Part shown: positions 26,888 to 35,794 of the stretch, piece by piece | How positions within the stretch are numbered: position 1 is the first letter of the stretch | Layout of the letters: each line of letters begins with the position of its first letter | Origin: Chloroflexota bacterium | Lineage (GTDB): Bacteria > Chloroflexota > Anaerolineae > UBA2200 | Direction: 5' to 3' | DNA: 64,000 nt | Assembly (NCBI GenBank): GCA_014360905.1 | Contig: JACIWW010000002.1 | Coordinates: forward strand, 62,001-126,000 | Translations under genes and position numbers: made by a program | Notes under the pieces: model-generated | Database searches by the model: none | Seen by the model: only the letters and a program-made list of their open reading frames with translations | What the model was told of the DNA's origin: nothing

Positions 26888-29308
26888 TCAACCCATTTGA
26901 CTATTTTTGCTCAGGAAGCGGGCAAGCGGTCGCTTCACGATCTCGGAAATCACGAGATAGAGCATTGCAAGCGATACAATGAGCACCAAGTGGGGCATTG
27001 TTGGTCTGGTAAATTCGAAAAAGGCGGCAGTCCACGGGATCACAGGCAGTGCAATCGCCAGCACAAAAGCCGTTGTCGACAAGAACGTGATGAGTGGCGC
27101 TGGCCAACCCGCCTTTTCGATGGGCAACATGGAGCGGATGGATACCAGAAGTAGAATCTCCGTGATCACGCTGGCAATGAACCAGTTGGTCTGCAGCACT
27201 CCTGGTGAAATGCGGTAGAAGAGCCCAAAATAGATGAAATCAAACACGGTACTGACGAGTCCCAGTGTGATGAAGATGATATACAGCGAACGAAAATCAT
27301 AGCGCTGTGGATGGGCCACTTCCTGCTCGGAGACGCGGTCAAAAGCGATTGCCATCATGGGAAAATCCGAGAGGAGATTGAGCAACAGCAACTGCTTGGG
27401 CAACATGGGCAAGAAGTCAATGAAAAGCGAACCAATCGCTACGGCGTAGAAATTGCCAAAGTTGGAGACAAGCGTAGCCCGAATGTACTTCAAGGTGTTG
27501 GCGTGTGTCTCACGCCCCAAGCGGATGCCATCCACGATCACGCGCAAGTCATTTTCCAAAAGGACGATATCGGCGATCTCACGCGCCACATCCGCCGCCG
27601 ATGGCACCACCAGCGAGACGTGTGCTGCTTTCAGCGCCGGCGCATCGTTGATCCCCTCCCCCAAGAAGCCAACGGTATATTGCTCCTTGAGCAGTTCGAT
27701 TAACTCTAACTTTTGTTCGGGCGTCGTGCGTGCAAACACGCGGATTGTTCCAATGCGTTTGCGTTGCTCCTGGATGGGAAGAGCCAAAAAAGCAGCCGCT
27801 TCCATGATTTCATCGTCCGTGGTCACGAGCCCGGCTTCGCGCCCAACGGCATCAGCCACCAGTAAGGCATCGCCAGTGATAACCGTGATTGCCACATTCA
27901 GACGCTTAGCCGCCTCGATAGTGGCAATAGTAGTGGACTTGAGCCGATCAACAAACGAGACAAAGCCGCCAAACCGAGCGCCATTGCCATCATGGTAACT
28001 GACGCCGAGCACCCGATGCCCCTGTCGTTCCTCTTCTACAAGCCAACCTCTGACCTGCTCCGGCGCGATCAGTCCCTGCTCAAAGAAGTATTCTGGGCTG
28101 CCCCGACGGATATGCAGCCGCAGGCCATCGTTGCCCCGTACGATAGCCCCGTTGCTGCGCAGCGCTGGATCGAACGCTTCTTCTTCCAGGAGTTCAAATG
28201 TATTCACCTCAGCCTGTTGCTCGGGCGAAAGTGCTTCGTCAATAGCGCGATCAAATGGCTCAGGATTAGGCCCGGATAAGCGATACGCCGCCAAACGTGC
28301 TAGCACGAGCGGATGAAAGCGCGATTCTGGCACGACATAGCAATTGGTGTAGACGAGGCGATTCTCGGTAATCGTGCCAGTCTTGTCTGTACAGAGCAAA
28401 TTCACCGATCCCAGGTCTTGCACCGAGGAAAGCCGCTTGACAATGACCTGCTTCTGGGCAAATTGGAGCGCGCCCCTCGAGAGCGAAAACGTCAGGACGA
28501 GCGGCAGTGCCTCGGGTATCACCGACACAGCAAGTGCGATCGCAAAAATCAGAAGGTGGGGAATATCCGCACCCTTGCCCTCAATCAAAATATTGGCCAG
28601 GACCATAAACAGAAGCGTGATCAGCGTCACCCGTAGGATAAAGGCACTGATGCGGTCAATGCCCTTGACCAACTCGCTCTCCGCCTGCACGGAAGAAGCT
28701 GTCGCCGCGATGGCCGCCAAGCGCGTCCTAACCCCGGTAGCAGTAACTTCCGCCAGGGCATTCCCTCGTACGATGACCACCCCTTGCAAGAGGCGATGCT
28801 CGTCGCGTATTTCTTGCGTTTCGGTGGTGACAGCCAATTTGGCTACCGGAATGCTCTCACCCGTAAAGGTTGTCTCATCAACCAGCAGATTGCGCGCCTG
28901 GCGCACAACGGCATCTGCCGGGACAATGTCGCCGGCTTCGAGTTTGAGGATATCGCCAGGGACAATCTGATCAACGGGCACTTCCTGATCCTGGCCATCG
29001 CGCCGCACGGTCGTCGTGCGCACCAGGTATGACTTGAGTTTGTCCACCGCCGCGTTCGACTTGTACTCCTGGAAAACATTGAGCGCCGTCCCAAGAAACA
29101 CAAACAGCAGGATAAACGAGGCATCAATCGGCTCGCCCAGTACAAAGGTCACAATGGCTGCAACCAACAACAGCAGGTTGAAGATGCCCCGAAACTGGCG
29201 CACAATCAACTGTGGCAAACGATATCGCGGCTCAGGCAAGGCATTGGAGCCATAGCGCACAAGGCGCTCGGCTGCTTCAGCCGACGAAAGTCCGTCCAAA
29301 TCGCTCAT
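26888..29308 (-). CDS. P-type cation-transporting ATPase
   Basis: 806-residue P-type ATPase of the P2/P3 (Ca2+/Mg2+/H+) kind. TFTGES is the actuator loop, VIPEALPLVLTFSL the metal-binding M4 helix, CTDKTGT the phosphorylation site (Asp308), VITGDALLVAD and FARTTPEQK later P-domain motifs; ten hydrophobic segments are present. The C-terminal half (LLLNLLSDFPMMAIAFD) is most like MgtA-type magnesium importers. Two key positions differ: the hinge motif GDGxNDxPAL reads GEGINDAPAL (Glu551 for the metal-coordinating Asp), and the nucleotide-domain KGxPE reads RGSPE. The ion cannot be named safely. It may be translationally coupled to an upstream frame of uncertain reality. Confidence 0.9.
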   Translation of the reverse strand: MSDLDGLSSAEAAERLVRYGSNALPEPRYRLPQLIVRQFRGIFNLLLLVAAIVTFVLGEPIDASFILLFVFLGTALNVFQEYKSNAAVDKLKSYLVRTTTVRRDGQDQEVPVDQIVPGDILKLEAGDIVPADAVVRQARNLLVDETTFTGESIPVAKLAVTTETQEIRDEHRLLQGVVIVRGNALAEVTATGVRTRLAAIAATASSVQAESELVKGIDRISAFILRVTLITLLFMVLANILIEGKGADIPHLLIFAIALAVSVIPEALPLVLTFSLSRGALQFAQKQVIVKRLSSVQDLGSVNLLCTDKTGTITENRLVYTNCYVVPESRFHPLVLARLAAYRLSGPNPEPFDRAIDEALSPEQQAEVNTFELLEEEAFDPALRSNGAIVRGNDGLRLHIRRGSPEYFFEQGLIAPEQVRGWLVEEERQGHRVLGVSYHDGNGARFGGFVSFVDRLKSTTIATIEAAKRLNVAITVITGDALLVADAVGREAGLVTTDDEIMEAAAFLALPIQEQRKRIGTIRVFARTTPEQKLELIELLKEQYTVGFLGEGINDAPALKAAHVSLVVPSAADVAREIADIVLLENDLRVIVDGIRLGRETHANTLKYIRATLVSNFGNFYAVAIGSLFIDFLPMLPKQLLLLNLLSDFPMMAIAFDRVSEQEVAHPQRYDFRSLYIIFITLGLVSTVFDFIYFGLFYRISPGVLQTNWFIASVITEILLLVSIRSMLPIEKAGWPAPLITFLSTTAFVLAIALPVIPWTAAFFEFTRPTMPHLVLIVSLAMLYLVISEIVKRPLARFLSKNSQMG

Positions 29309-29552
29309 ACATCATCCTTTACCCAACCGATTTGTCTTTTGAAACGCCATATTGACCACGCATTATCCACCAATTGCCCCATTTCTGCCAAATGGCTGGC
29401 ATCAGCCATGCGAAAGCACTTCAGTGTGGATAGTGAGTAGTGGGTCTTGAAGCGAGGGAGGATTACCCAGAGAGGCACACGGAACTGCAAGCCCTTGGCC
29501 CACTCAAGAGTTTCGAAGGGGCTCAGAATAAAATGCTCAAGGCAGTGGCCTG

Positions 29553-29837
29553 CTAATGCGTGCACGGGGTTGCGAAGGGCGTGCCATCGTGGTAGAGATT
29601 TGCCCAAGCGTAAACTGGCCAAAAAGTCACATCAAATGCGAGACCCAGAAGGGGGCTAAACACTTCTGGCTCTACAAATTCACCGCGCGCGGCTCGCGCT
29701 TCCCGGCACGCCGCTAATGCGCTCCTCCATTTGAAGTGGAACCCCAGCCCAACGGCGAGATAGAGGAGGACAAGCGTCAGGAGGATAAGCAGAATTCGAG
29801 CAATCATTTGGCCAGTGCGAAAACTACGTATTGCCAT
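29553..29837 (-). CDS. small single-span membrane protein
   Basis: 94 residues from ATG 29837: a short basic N-terminus, one membrane helix (MIARILLILLTLVLLYLAVGLGF) and a roughly 55-residue tail with EFVEPEVFSPLLGLAFDVTFWPVYAW. The tail's second hydrophobic stretch may be membrane associated. No function recognised. Start uncertain, since no strong ribosome-binding site is seen and the frame is open to 29882. It lies 85 bases downstream of the CPBP protease gene. Confidence 0.55.
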   Translation of the reverse strand: MAIRSFRTGQMIARILLILLTLVLLYLAVGLGFHFKWRSALAACREARAARGEFVEPEVFSPLLGLAFDVTFWPVYAWANLYHDGTPFATPCTH

Positions 29838-29921
29838 TTTCACCCGTCTTTCAAGCCCACTGAATACTTGGCTCGGCTGCACGCGCTTGTTAGCCCGTGG
29901 CTCGGTGGCGAGCCCATGTTC

Positions 29922-30740
29922 TCACATGAACCCAAGCGATGCCGCTAGCGCTTGTGGCAGCCCATGCAAAATCGTCGGCGCGGCAATGCTCCCCGTTTTC
30001 TCGCGCACAAAACCGAGGGCCAAGCCAGCAAAGAAGGTCCAGAACCCCCACCAAGGCGTCAACTGCCAAGCGCCCATTACCAAACTGCCAAGATTGAGGA
30101 CGTGCATCAACCCAAATAACGCAGACGTGATGATAACGCCCCATCCCCAATTGACCCCATAGAACTGAAAAGGTCTCCCGAAAACGGCATTCAGCCTCGA
30201 TTGAATATAGCCCCGAAAGAAAAGTTCTTCTCCTAAGCCAAGAAAGAAGACGTAGAAGAGTAATGCTGAAATAGCATTATTCAAAGAGACCTTCTGAGCG
30301 AGATGCGAATAAGCCATGACCAAGGCTACGCCGGCCAGTGTGCCGTGTTCATTCCGTGTCGGTTTGCTCTGGAGCAACCAACCTAGTGCCCAGAGCAAAG
30401 CGATATGGACGCCCGCCATGAGAAGTGCGCCAGTCCAGTGCTTGTAATTGACCAACCCTAGAACCGCGTTGGCAATAGCCATGGGCACGAATGCGGTCGC
30501 CGTTACGTCCAGATGGTACGAGATAGGGCGCAGAGACAAGCCATAAGAGGCCAGGTCTCTGCGAGTGACCACCAGCCAGAGCAAGGGAAAGGCAATCATC
30601 ACAGCGTATTCGATGAAAAAGCGATTCGATACTTGCCTTTCCCACTTGCCAATAGGGGAGAGGCCTACCAGTGCGGTGAGCAGCAAGGTAAGGCTAAAGA
30701 CGACGACAACTTCGATGACTGCTTTCGCTTTCATTGGCAT
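29922..30740 (-). CDS. CPBP (CAAX protease/bacteriocin-processing) family intramembrane metalloprotease
   Basis: 272-residue polytopic membrane protein, about eight helices. Family motifs are EELFFRGYIQSRL (EExxxR, metal-binding glutamates), FGLMHVLN (FxxxH) and a later histidine in PTILHGLPQA. Members cleave prenylated or bacteriocin-like peptides or act as chaperones in membranes; no bacteriocin gene is seen nearby, so the substrate is unknown. Confidence 0.85.
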   Translation of the reverse strand: MPMKAKAVIEVVVVFSLTLLLTALVGLSPIGKWERQVSNRFFIEYAVMIAFPLLWLVVTRRDLASYGLSLRPISYHLDVTATAFVPMAIANAVLGLVNYKHWTGALLMAGVHIALLWALGWLLQSKPTRNEHGTLAGVALVMAYSHLAQKVSLNNAISALLFYVFFLGLGEELFFRGYIQSRLNAVFGRPFQFYGVNWGWGVIITSALFGLMHVLNLGSLVMGAWQLTPWWGFWTFFAGLALGFVREKTGSIAAPTILHGLPQALAASLGFM

Positions 30741-30797
30741 TGCATTTCGTAATCTAGCTGCACAACGGTTGGGTTTAGCCGCACGCGGAGTTACGTA

Positions 30798-31913
30798 CTA
30801 GCCCGCCTGATTGCTTGCACCACGTCCTACGCTTGAGCCAACCGTGTTTCCAAGCCACTCAACTGCCTGTTTGAATTTCTCGAGTTCTTCTGAACCCTTG
30901 AAGCCATCAGCAACTCTGATTGTAGGATACTTGGAAAATACGGCGGGTACATGGCGAAAAGTGGGTATCTCCGTTATCCTTCGATGAAATTCCTCAAGCA
31001 CTTCTTTGCCTACCTGGAGCAATAGCATTCCGTAGTTCAATGCCAGCCTCCCGTTTGTGTACACCGTGAAGACGGAGATAGTTTTCCCCTCCTTGATGTA
31101 ATGAAAAGTGAAGGAGCCTGTTTCCACTCCTGTCCCCAGCCACACCCTGTCGGCTGTATCCTCAGCCCACTCGTACAAACTCTCCACGATGGCCACAATA
31201 CCTGGTTCGACATTCCCGGCAAGTGCTTCGAAAATCTCCTCTCTAGTCCACTTTCTACTCTTGTCACCTTTTGGGACAGCAGACTTCACAGAAAGACCGT
31301 GCAATTGCGGTACAAGGATTTCAATCCCAGCAGCCTGAAATCTGCGAACTTCAAGAGCGTGGAGTGAGAAGATTGACTTGCTGCACTCGTTTATGTATCG
31401 GATTATGCGTCTCAATTCCTCGTTGATCTCGTCTACAACAATGATCAGGGTAAAGCCCCCATTCTCCAATGACTGGGTAATCCCTTCCTCAAAACTGGTC
31501 CGATCCCACTCCCCAGCTACTGCCTCCTCGATAAGCTCCGTTAATCTCTTGCCTTTTAGTCGCTGCACTCGATTGTCAAATTCTCGATAGTTCATCCCCC
31601 AAAGATATGAAGCATATTCAAGGATCTGACCAATGACTTTGCGCCTGCTCTCTGGGTTAGCAACAAGTTTGCACTCAATAATCGCGATGTCGCCATCAGC
31701 ACTCAACGCTAGGATGTCCGTATTTCCCGAACCGGGAAGGCCAAACTCACCAACTGCAAATACAAGAGGTGAAACGCCTTCCCGAATCTCATCAATTGGT
31801 ATCAAGAACGGAGATTCTATTAGGAGATGCTGAAGATCAGCCTCGGCCTTGCTCCTAACCAGGTCTGCAGACTCCCATCTCTTTGATTGCCCATTGCGCA
31901 CAAGGATTTTCAT
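30798..31913 (-). CDS. PD-(D/E)XK nuclease-superfamily protein (NucS-like core)
   Basis: 371 residues. The N-terminal 120 residues hold a PD-(D/E)XK fold: GNTDILAL (metal Asp) followed by DIAIIECKLVANPESRR (ExK) and VIGQILEYASYLWG, the QxxxY helix typical of NucS/DUF91-like and restriction-like nucleases. The C-terminal 200 residues include WTREEIFEALAG and a mixed alpha/beta part with no recognised motif. It could be a DNA-repair or defence nuclease acting alone; no methylase or toxin partner is adjacent. AAGGAG is 12 bases before the ATG. Confidence 0.75.
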   Translation of the reverse strand: MKILVRNGQSKRWESADLVRSKAEADLQHLLIESPFLIPIDEIREGVSPLVFAVGEFGLPGSGNTDILALSADGDIAIIECKLVANPESRRKVIGQILEYASYLWGMNYREFDNRVQRLKGKRLTELIEEAVAGEWDRTSFEEGITQSLENGGFTLIIVVDEINEELRRIIRYINECSKSIFSLHALEVRRFQAAGIEILVPQLHGLSVKSAVPKGDKSRKWTREEIFEALAGNVEPGIVAIVESLYEWAEDTADRVWLGTGVETGSFTFHYIKEGKTISVFTVYTNGRLALNYGMLLLQVGKEVLEEFHRRITEIPTFRHVPAVFSKYPTIRVADGFKGSEELEKFKQAVEWLGNTVGSSVGRGASNQAG

Positions 31914-32278
31914 AGGACTATTTCACTCCTTGCCATGAATCAAATAATCTCGCATTCCCCCCATCTGAGCCCACGGTATTTCTGGCTGACTGGGTCTTGA
32001 GATCTTCCAGAAATTGCCCTTCTAAATCCATCAGATAACTTTGTAGTTTGGTATGAGCCGCACATACATTGATTATCTGGAATTTTCCCCTATAATACCT
32101 CCCAATCGGGCTTTTCGCGGCGATTCTGTATCGCAATTTTGCAACAGAAGCCGTTCTATGTCAACTTCTGCGTGAGATACCAGATGGGGAAAACACTCTG
32201 CCCAATCCATGAGGCTATCCAACTCCAAATGATGCTATCATTACCCAGTGATAACCAACGAGAAGGAGAGCATTGACC
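31914..32278. other. intergenic region between divergent genes; promoter candidate only
   Basis: 365 bases between the nuclease-like gene (minus) and the transglutaminase-like gene (plus). It holds a 72-codon minus-strand frame (31918-32136) that I do not accept as a gene, and a minus-strand promoter candidate TTGACA-17-CAAAAT (32164-32159 and 32141-32136). A transcript from it would start just inside the 72-codon frame. For the plus-strand gene only AAGGAG at 32263-32268 is clear. Confidence 0.5.
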
Positions 32279-32929
32279 ATGATGGATTCACCCTGGACTG
32301 ACGAGGAACGAGCCTTCCTGGCCCAGCTTAACACCCCTTGGAAGATCCAACAGTATTTGGACAGCATCCCTTACAATACGGATGGCCAGACCCGCTCACC
32401 ACGCCGGGTCATGCGCGACGGACGAGCGCACTGCACGGAAGGTGCCATCTTTGCCGCCGCCGCGCTGCGCTTCCACGGCCATCCACCACTGCTCCTCGAC
32501 CTGCGCGCTGAGAACGACGATGACCACGTCATTGCCATTTACCGGGTGCGTGGATTCATTGGCGCGGTGGCCAAGTCGAACTTCTCGGGGCTCAGGTTTC
32601 GCGAACCCATCTACAGAACCTATCGCGAACTCGCCCTCTCCTATTTCGAGTCATATTTCAATACCTTGGGCGAAAAAACTCTCCGCTCCTACTCGCGCCC
32701 GCTCGATCTGAGCATCTTTGACCAACGAAATTGGATGACCACGGAAGAAGACCTGGCATGGATTGGGCAGCGCTTGGATGCGCTGCGCCACTATCCCTTG
32801 GTCGATGCAATCAGGGCACAGGGCCTATCCCCAGTGGATAAAAGGATGTACGATGCTGGCTTTTTGGGCACGGATATGGCCGGCGTGTACCAGGCAAAAC
32901 CAAGAAACGCTGGAGAGTATCCAGGCTAA
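32279..32929 (+). CDS. transglutaminase-like/papain-fold hypothetical protein
   Basis: 216 residues from ATG 32279, ten bases after AAGGAG. DGRAHCTEGAIFAAAALRFHG and DDDHVIAIYR match the Cys and His blocks of transglutaminase-like cysteine hydrolases; an acidic third residue could be the Asp in RPLDLSIFD or nearby, which is not certain. No signal peptide, so cytoplasmic. The role (peptidase, amidase, cross-linker) is unknown. It is convergent with tupA, with one base between the two stop codons. Confidence 0.75.
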   Translation: MMDSPWTDEERAFLAQLNTPWKIQQYLDSIPYNTDGQTRSPRRVMRDGRAHCTEGAIFAAAALRFHGHPPLLLDLRAENDDDHVIAIYRVRGFIGAVAKSNFSGLRFREPIYRTYRELALSYFESYFNTLGEKTLRSYSRPLDLSIFDQRNWMTTEEDLAWIGQRLDALRHYPLVDAIRAQGLSPVDKRMYDAGFLGTDMAGVYQAKPRNAGEYPG

Positions 32930-32930
32930 G

Positions 32931-33863
32931 TTACTTGGGATGCGCCATACGCCAGGGGGTCGAATTAGGCACGAAGATGGACTGTCCAAACTGATCCCTG
33001 CCAAACTGACTAATCTTTTCCTGTACGGGCACGGAGATGATCCAGTCCAGAAACGCATTGGCCAGCTCAGCGTTGATCTTCTCATTCTTGACGGGATTGA
33101 CTGCAATAACCCCGTAGGGGTTAAATAGAATGGGATCACCTTCCACCAGGATCTCCAAATCAAGCCCCTGCAGCTTACGGACCAGATAGGTCGCACGGTC
33201 GCTGAGTGCATAAGCCTGCTTTTCATCAGCTATGGTCAGCACCGCACCCATGCCCTGCCCAGCTGAAATGTACCAGGTACCCTGCGGCTCAATACCGACT
33301 GTTTTCCAAATAGACTTCTCTTTACTATGCGTACCTGACTCATCACCACGTGAAATAAAGGGGGCCTGTGCCTGGGCAATCCTCTGAAAGGCTTCCGCAG
33401 CGCTGTTTAACCTCTTGATACCAGCCGGATCGCTGGCTGGCCCGACGATCACAAAATCATTGTACATGACATCCTCGCGGCGGATGCCATGTCCTGCTTT
33501 CATGAACGCCTCTTCGTTCACCCGAGCGTGTACTAGCAACACATCTGCATTGCCATCCTCCCCCAACTTCAATGCCTGCCCAGTGCCTACGGCAATGACA
33601 TCCACTTTGGTGTTATACTGCCTTTCAAAATCGGGAAGGATGAACTCAAGCAAGCCTGAGTCGCGCGTGCTTGTTGTCGTGGCTAGGATTAGTCTCCGCA
33701 ATGGCACCTGGCTAGAGGAACCAGAAGGCGTCTTACTCGTCAGGTTAGGGTTTTGTAAGACAGCCTCCGGCAAGGGTAAAGCTGTCCCTGCACACCCGCA
33801 AAGCAGTCCAAGAATACATAGCAATGTCAAGAGATCAAAGATGAACTTTCCAAAGTTTTTCAC
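32931..33863 (-). CDS. tupA: tungstate-type ABC transporter substrate-binding lipoprotein
   Basis: 310 residues. Lipoprotein signal with lipobox LLCGC. The mature part shows the TupA signature ATTTSTRDSGLL, which binds the oxyanion, then ISRGDESGTHSKEK, and GTWYISAGQGMG. TupA proteins bind tungstate with very high affinity and some also bind molybdate. It is the last gene of the molybdopterin/tup transcript, after the chromate-transporter-family gene. Confidence 0.88.
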   Translation of the reverse strand: MKNFGKFIFDLLTLLCILGLLCGCAGTALPLPEAVLQNPNLTSKTPSGSSSQVPLRRLILATTTSTRDSGLLEFILPDFERQYNTKVDVIAVGTGQALKLGEDGNADVLLVHARVNEEAFMKAGHGIRREDVMYNDFVIVGPASDPAGIKRLNSAAEAFQRIAQAQAPFISRGDESGTHSKEKSIWKTVGIEPQGTWYISAGQGMGAVLTIADEKQAYALSDRATYLVRKLQGLDLEILVEGDPILFNPYGVIAVNPVKNEKINAELANAFLDWIISVPVQEKISQFGRDQFGQSIFVPNSTPWRMAHPK

Positions 33864-33865
33864 TT

Positions 33866-35017
33866 TCAGCCTCCCCTAAGTAGATACCGTGCCAGTCCAA
33901 CAACCATACCACCGAGCACCATCCATACCGTGTCAATTTGGAAATGGAGTAACGCTACCACCCCTCCAAGCAAAATTAGCGCTGTCCAGACATCAACAAT
34001 CGCCGCACGAAGTAACACCAGGCCAACCGACAGGATCAGCGCCACCACGGCGGCGTTCACGCCGCGCAGGAAACCCTGAGCTATAGGCGACGCACGCAAT
34101 TGCGGAATCAATGGCCCGCTTAAAGAAACAATCACAAACGAGGGGAGAAACATGCCTAGAGTAGCTACTACGGCACCCGGCACTCCAGCGACCAGGTAGC
34201 CGATGAATGTTGCCGCAGAAGATACAGGGCCTGGTGTAATTTGACCCACAGCAATCGCGTCCAGAAGCTGCTGTTGATTCAGCCAGGCATAGCGTATGAC
34301 CACATCCCGTTGGATAAAGGCAAATAGCACCATGCCACTGCCAAAAAGGAGAGAACCAACTTTGAAGAAAAACAGACCCAAGCGCACCAAGCGACCATCC
34401 ATAGGTGGTATCATAAACTGTGGCATCAAGGAGAAAAAGCTGCCACCAATAATGCCATGCACCAGCCAAGGCCAGCGCTGCTTGGCGGATAACAAGAGGC
34501 TGATGGCCCCAGCCGCCAATAGCACCACTGCCTCGTTGACACCGGCTAGGGCTGCTACCAGAGAAACTATACCCAATACAAGGGAGAGCCGATCGCGAAT
34601 AGCCACACGTGCCAAACGATAAACCGACACCAGGATGATAGCCATCACTGCCGGGTTAATGCCATAGAACAGGTTGGCTACCTGCGGCAGTGTCCCCAGG
34701 CGCACGTACAGCATAGCGATTGCCAGGCTAATCAGAAAAGCGGGTACGATAAATGCACCGCCACCTGCAATCAATCCCAGCCATCCCGCACGGACAAAAC
34801 CAATGTGAATTGCCATCTCCGTGGCATTAGGCCCAGGCACTAGGTTAACAGCAGCCAGTAAATCAAGAAAGTGCTCTGGGCTCAGCCACCGTCGTTTATG
34901 AACAGCTTCTTGCTCTATCAGGGCAATGTGCGCTGCTGGCCCCCCAAAACTGATTATGCCCAGTTTCAGAAATAGCCAAGTAACCTCTAATAGCCGTCCT
35001 TTGGAAGCCCTATCCAT
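33866..35017 (-). CDS. chromate-transporter (CHR) family protein inside the tungstate operon
   Basis: 383 residues made of two homologous membrane halves, each starting with the CHR motif: FLKLGIISFGGPAAHIALIE in the first half and FFKVGSLLFGSGMVLFAFIQ in the second; ATEMAIHIGFVRAGWLG and ITPGPVSSAATFIGYLVAG follow respectively. Known members export chromate or exchange it for sulfate. I chose ATG 35017 (AGGAG eight bases before); the frame extends to 35047. It lies between tupC and tupA, two bases from tupA, so it is expressed with tungstate uptake and Moco synthesis. Confidence 0.88.
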   Translation of the reverse strand: MDRASKGRLLEVTWLFLKLGIISFGGPAAHIALIEQEAVHKRRWLSPEHFLDLLAAVNLVPGPNATEMAIHIGFVRAGWLGLIAGGGAFIVPAFLISLAIAMLYVRLGTLPQVANLFYGINPAVMAIILVSVYRLARVAIRDRLSLVLGIVSLVAALAGVNEAVVLLAAGAISLLLSAKQRWPWLVHGIIGGSFFSLMPQFMIPPMDGRLVRLGLFFFKVGSLLFGSGMVLFAFIQRDVVIRYAWLNQQQLLDAIAVGQITPGPVSSAATFIGYLVAGVPGAVVATLGMFLPSFVIVSLSGPLIPQLRASPIAQGFLRGVNAAVVALILSVGLVLLRAAIVDVWTALILLGGVVALLHFQIDTVWMVLGGMVVGLARYLLRGG

Positions 35018-35062
35018 CCTTCGTGCTCCTGTAATTGGTGTTATCATTCTAGAAGGTCACCC

Positions 35063-35794
35063 TCAGTACACCATCTCACCACGGACAAAAGCCCTGGTGC
35101 GCGGATCGCGGGGAGACTGGAAAAAGACCTCTGCATCTGCTACCTCGATGAGTTCACCGCTTAATAGCAATGCTGCTCGATGGGCAAGCCGACGTGCCTG
35201 GAAGACATTGTGCGTCACTAACACTACAGTTATGCCACTGTCGCAGTTCAGCTTCCATACAATATTCTCGATAAGCCCCACATTATACGGATCCAAGTTG
35301 GCTGTTGGCTCATCTAGCAACAATACGTTGGGTTGTAAGACCATTGCGCGCGCCAAAGCCACGCGCTGCGCTTCGCCCCCAGAAAGGGTCCGCGCGGGCT
35401 GATGTGCCAGCGCTGTTAGCCCTACCTGGTCCAAGACTTTCTGAACCAGAGCATCGGAATCACGTTGGCCACGCAGCCACAACCCGTAGGTTACATTCGC
35501 CCACACGCTGCGATCCAAAAGTACAGGACGCTGAAACACCGTCGTCACTCGCCGACGCAGTTCCAGCGGCATGGGCTGAACTGGATTGAATTCAATATCT
35601 AGAAAACGGATGTGTCCGGTTGTGGGCGGCTCCAGGAAGTTCAGCAAGCGCAGCAGGGTGCTTTTGCCTGCACCGCTTGGCCCGACCACGGCAAAGATCT
35701 CGCCTCGCCGGATGCCCAAGTAATCCACGCGTAACACGCATCGGTCGCTATAAACCTTGGTCACGTTGCGCAATTGGTAGATGAACTCGTTCAT
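35063..35794 (-). CDS. tupC: tungstate-type ABC transporter ATP-binding protein
   Basis: 243 residues: Walker A GPSGAGKST, signature LSGGEAQRVALAR, Walker B VLLLDEPTANLDP, switch VLVTHN. The C-terminus lacks the long regulatory TOBE domain found in ModC, which fits TupC. Start overlaps the permease stop by four bases (ATGA). Confidence 0.88.
   Translation of the reverse strand: MNEFIYQLRNVTKVYSDRCVLRVDYLGIRRGEIFAVVGPSGAGKSTLLRLLNFLEPPTTGHIRFLDIEFNPVQPMPLELRRRVTTVFQRPVLLDRSVWANVTYGLWLRGQRDSDALVQKVLDQVGLTALAHQPARTLSGGEAQRVALARAMVLQPNVLLLDEPTANLDPYNVGLIENIVWKLNCDSGITVVLVTHNVFQARRLAHRAALLLSGELIEVADAEVFFQSPRDPRTRAFVRGEMVY

Noticed and set aside
29305-29622. 105-codon minus-strand frame whose stop overlaps the P-type ATPase start (ATGA)
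   Set aside because: The coupling is suggestive, but the sequence is not protein-like to my reading, overlaps the small membrane protein gene by 70 bases and has no clear start. The 244 bases 29309-29552 are left without an assigned gene.
31918-32136. 72-codon minus-strand frame before the nuclease-like gene
   Set aside because: The candidate promoter's start point falls inside the first codons, and nothing in the sequence matches a known family.
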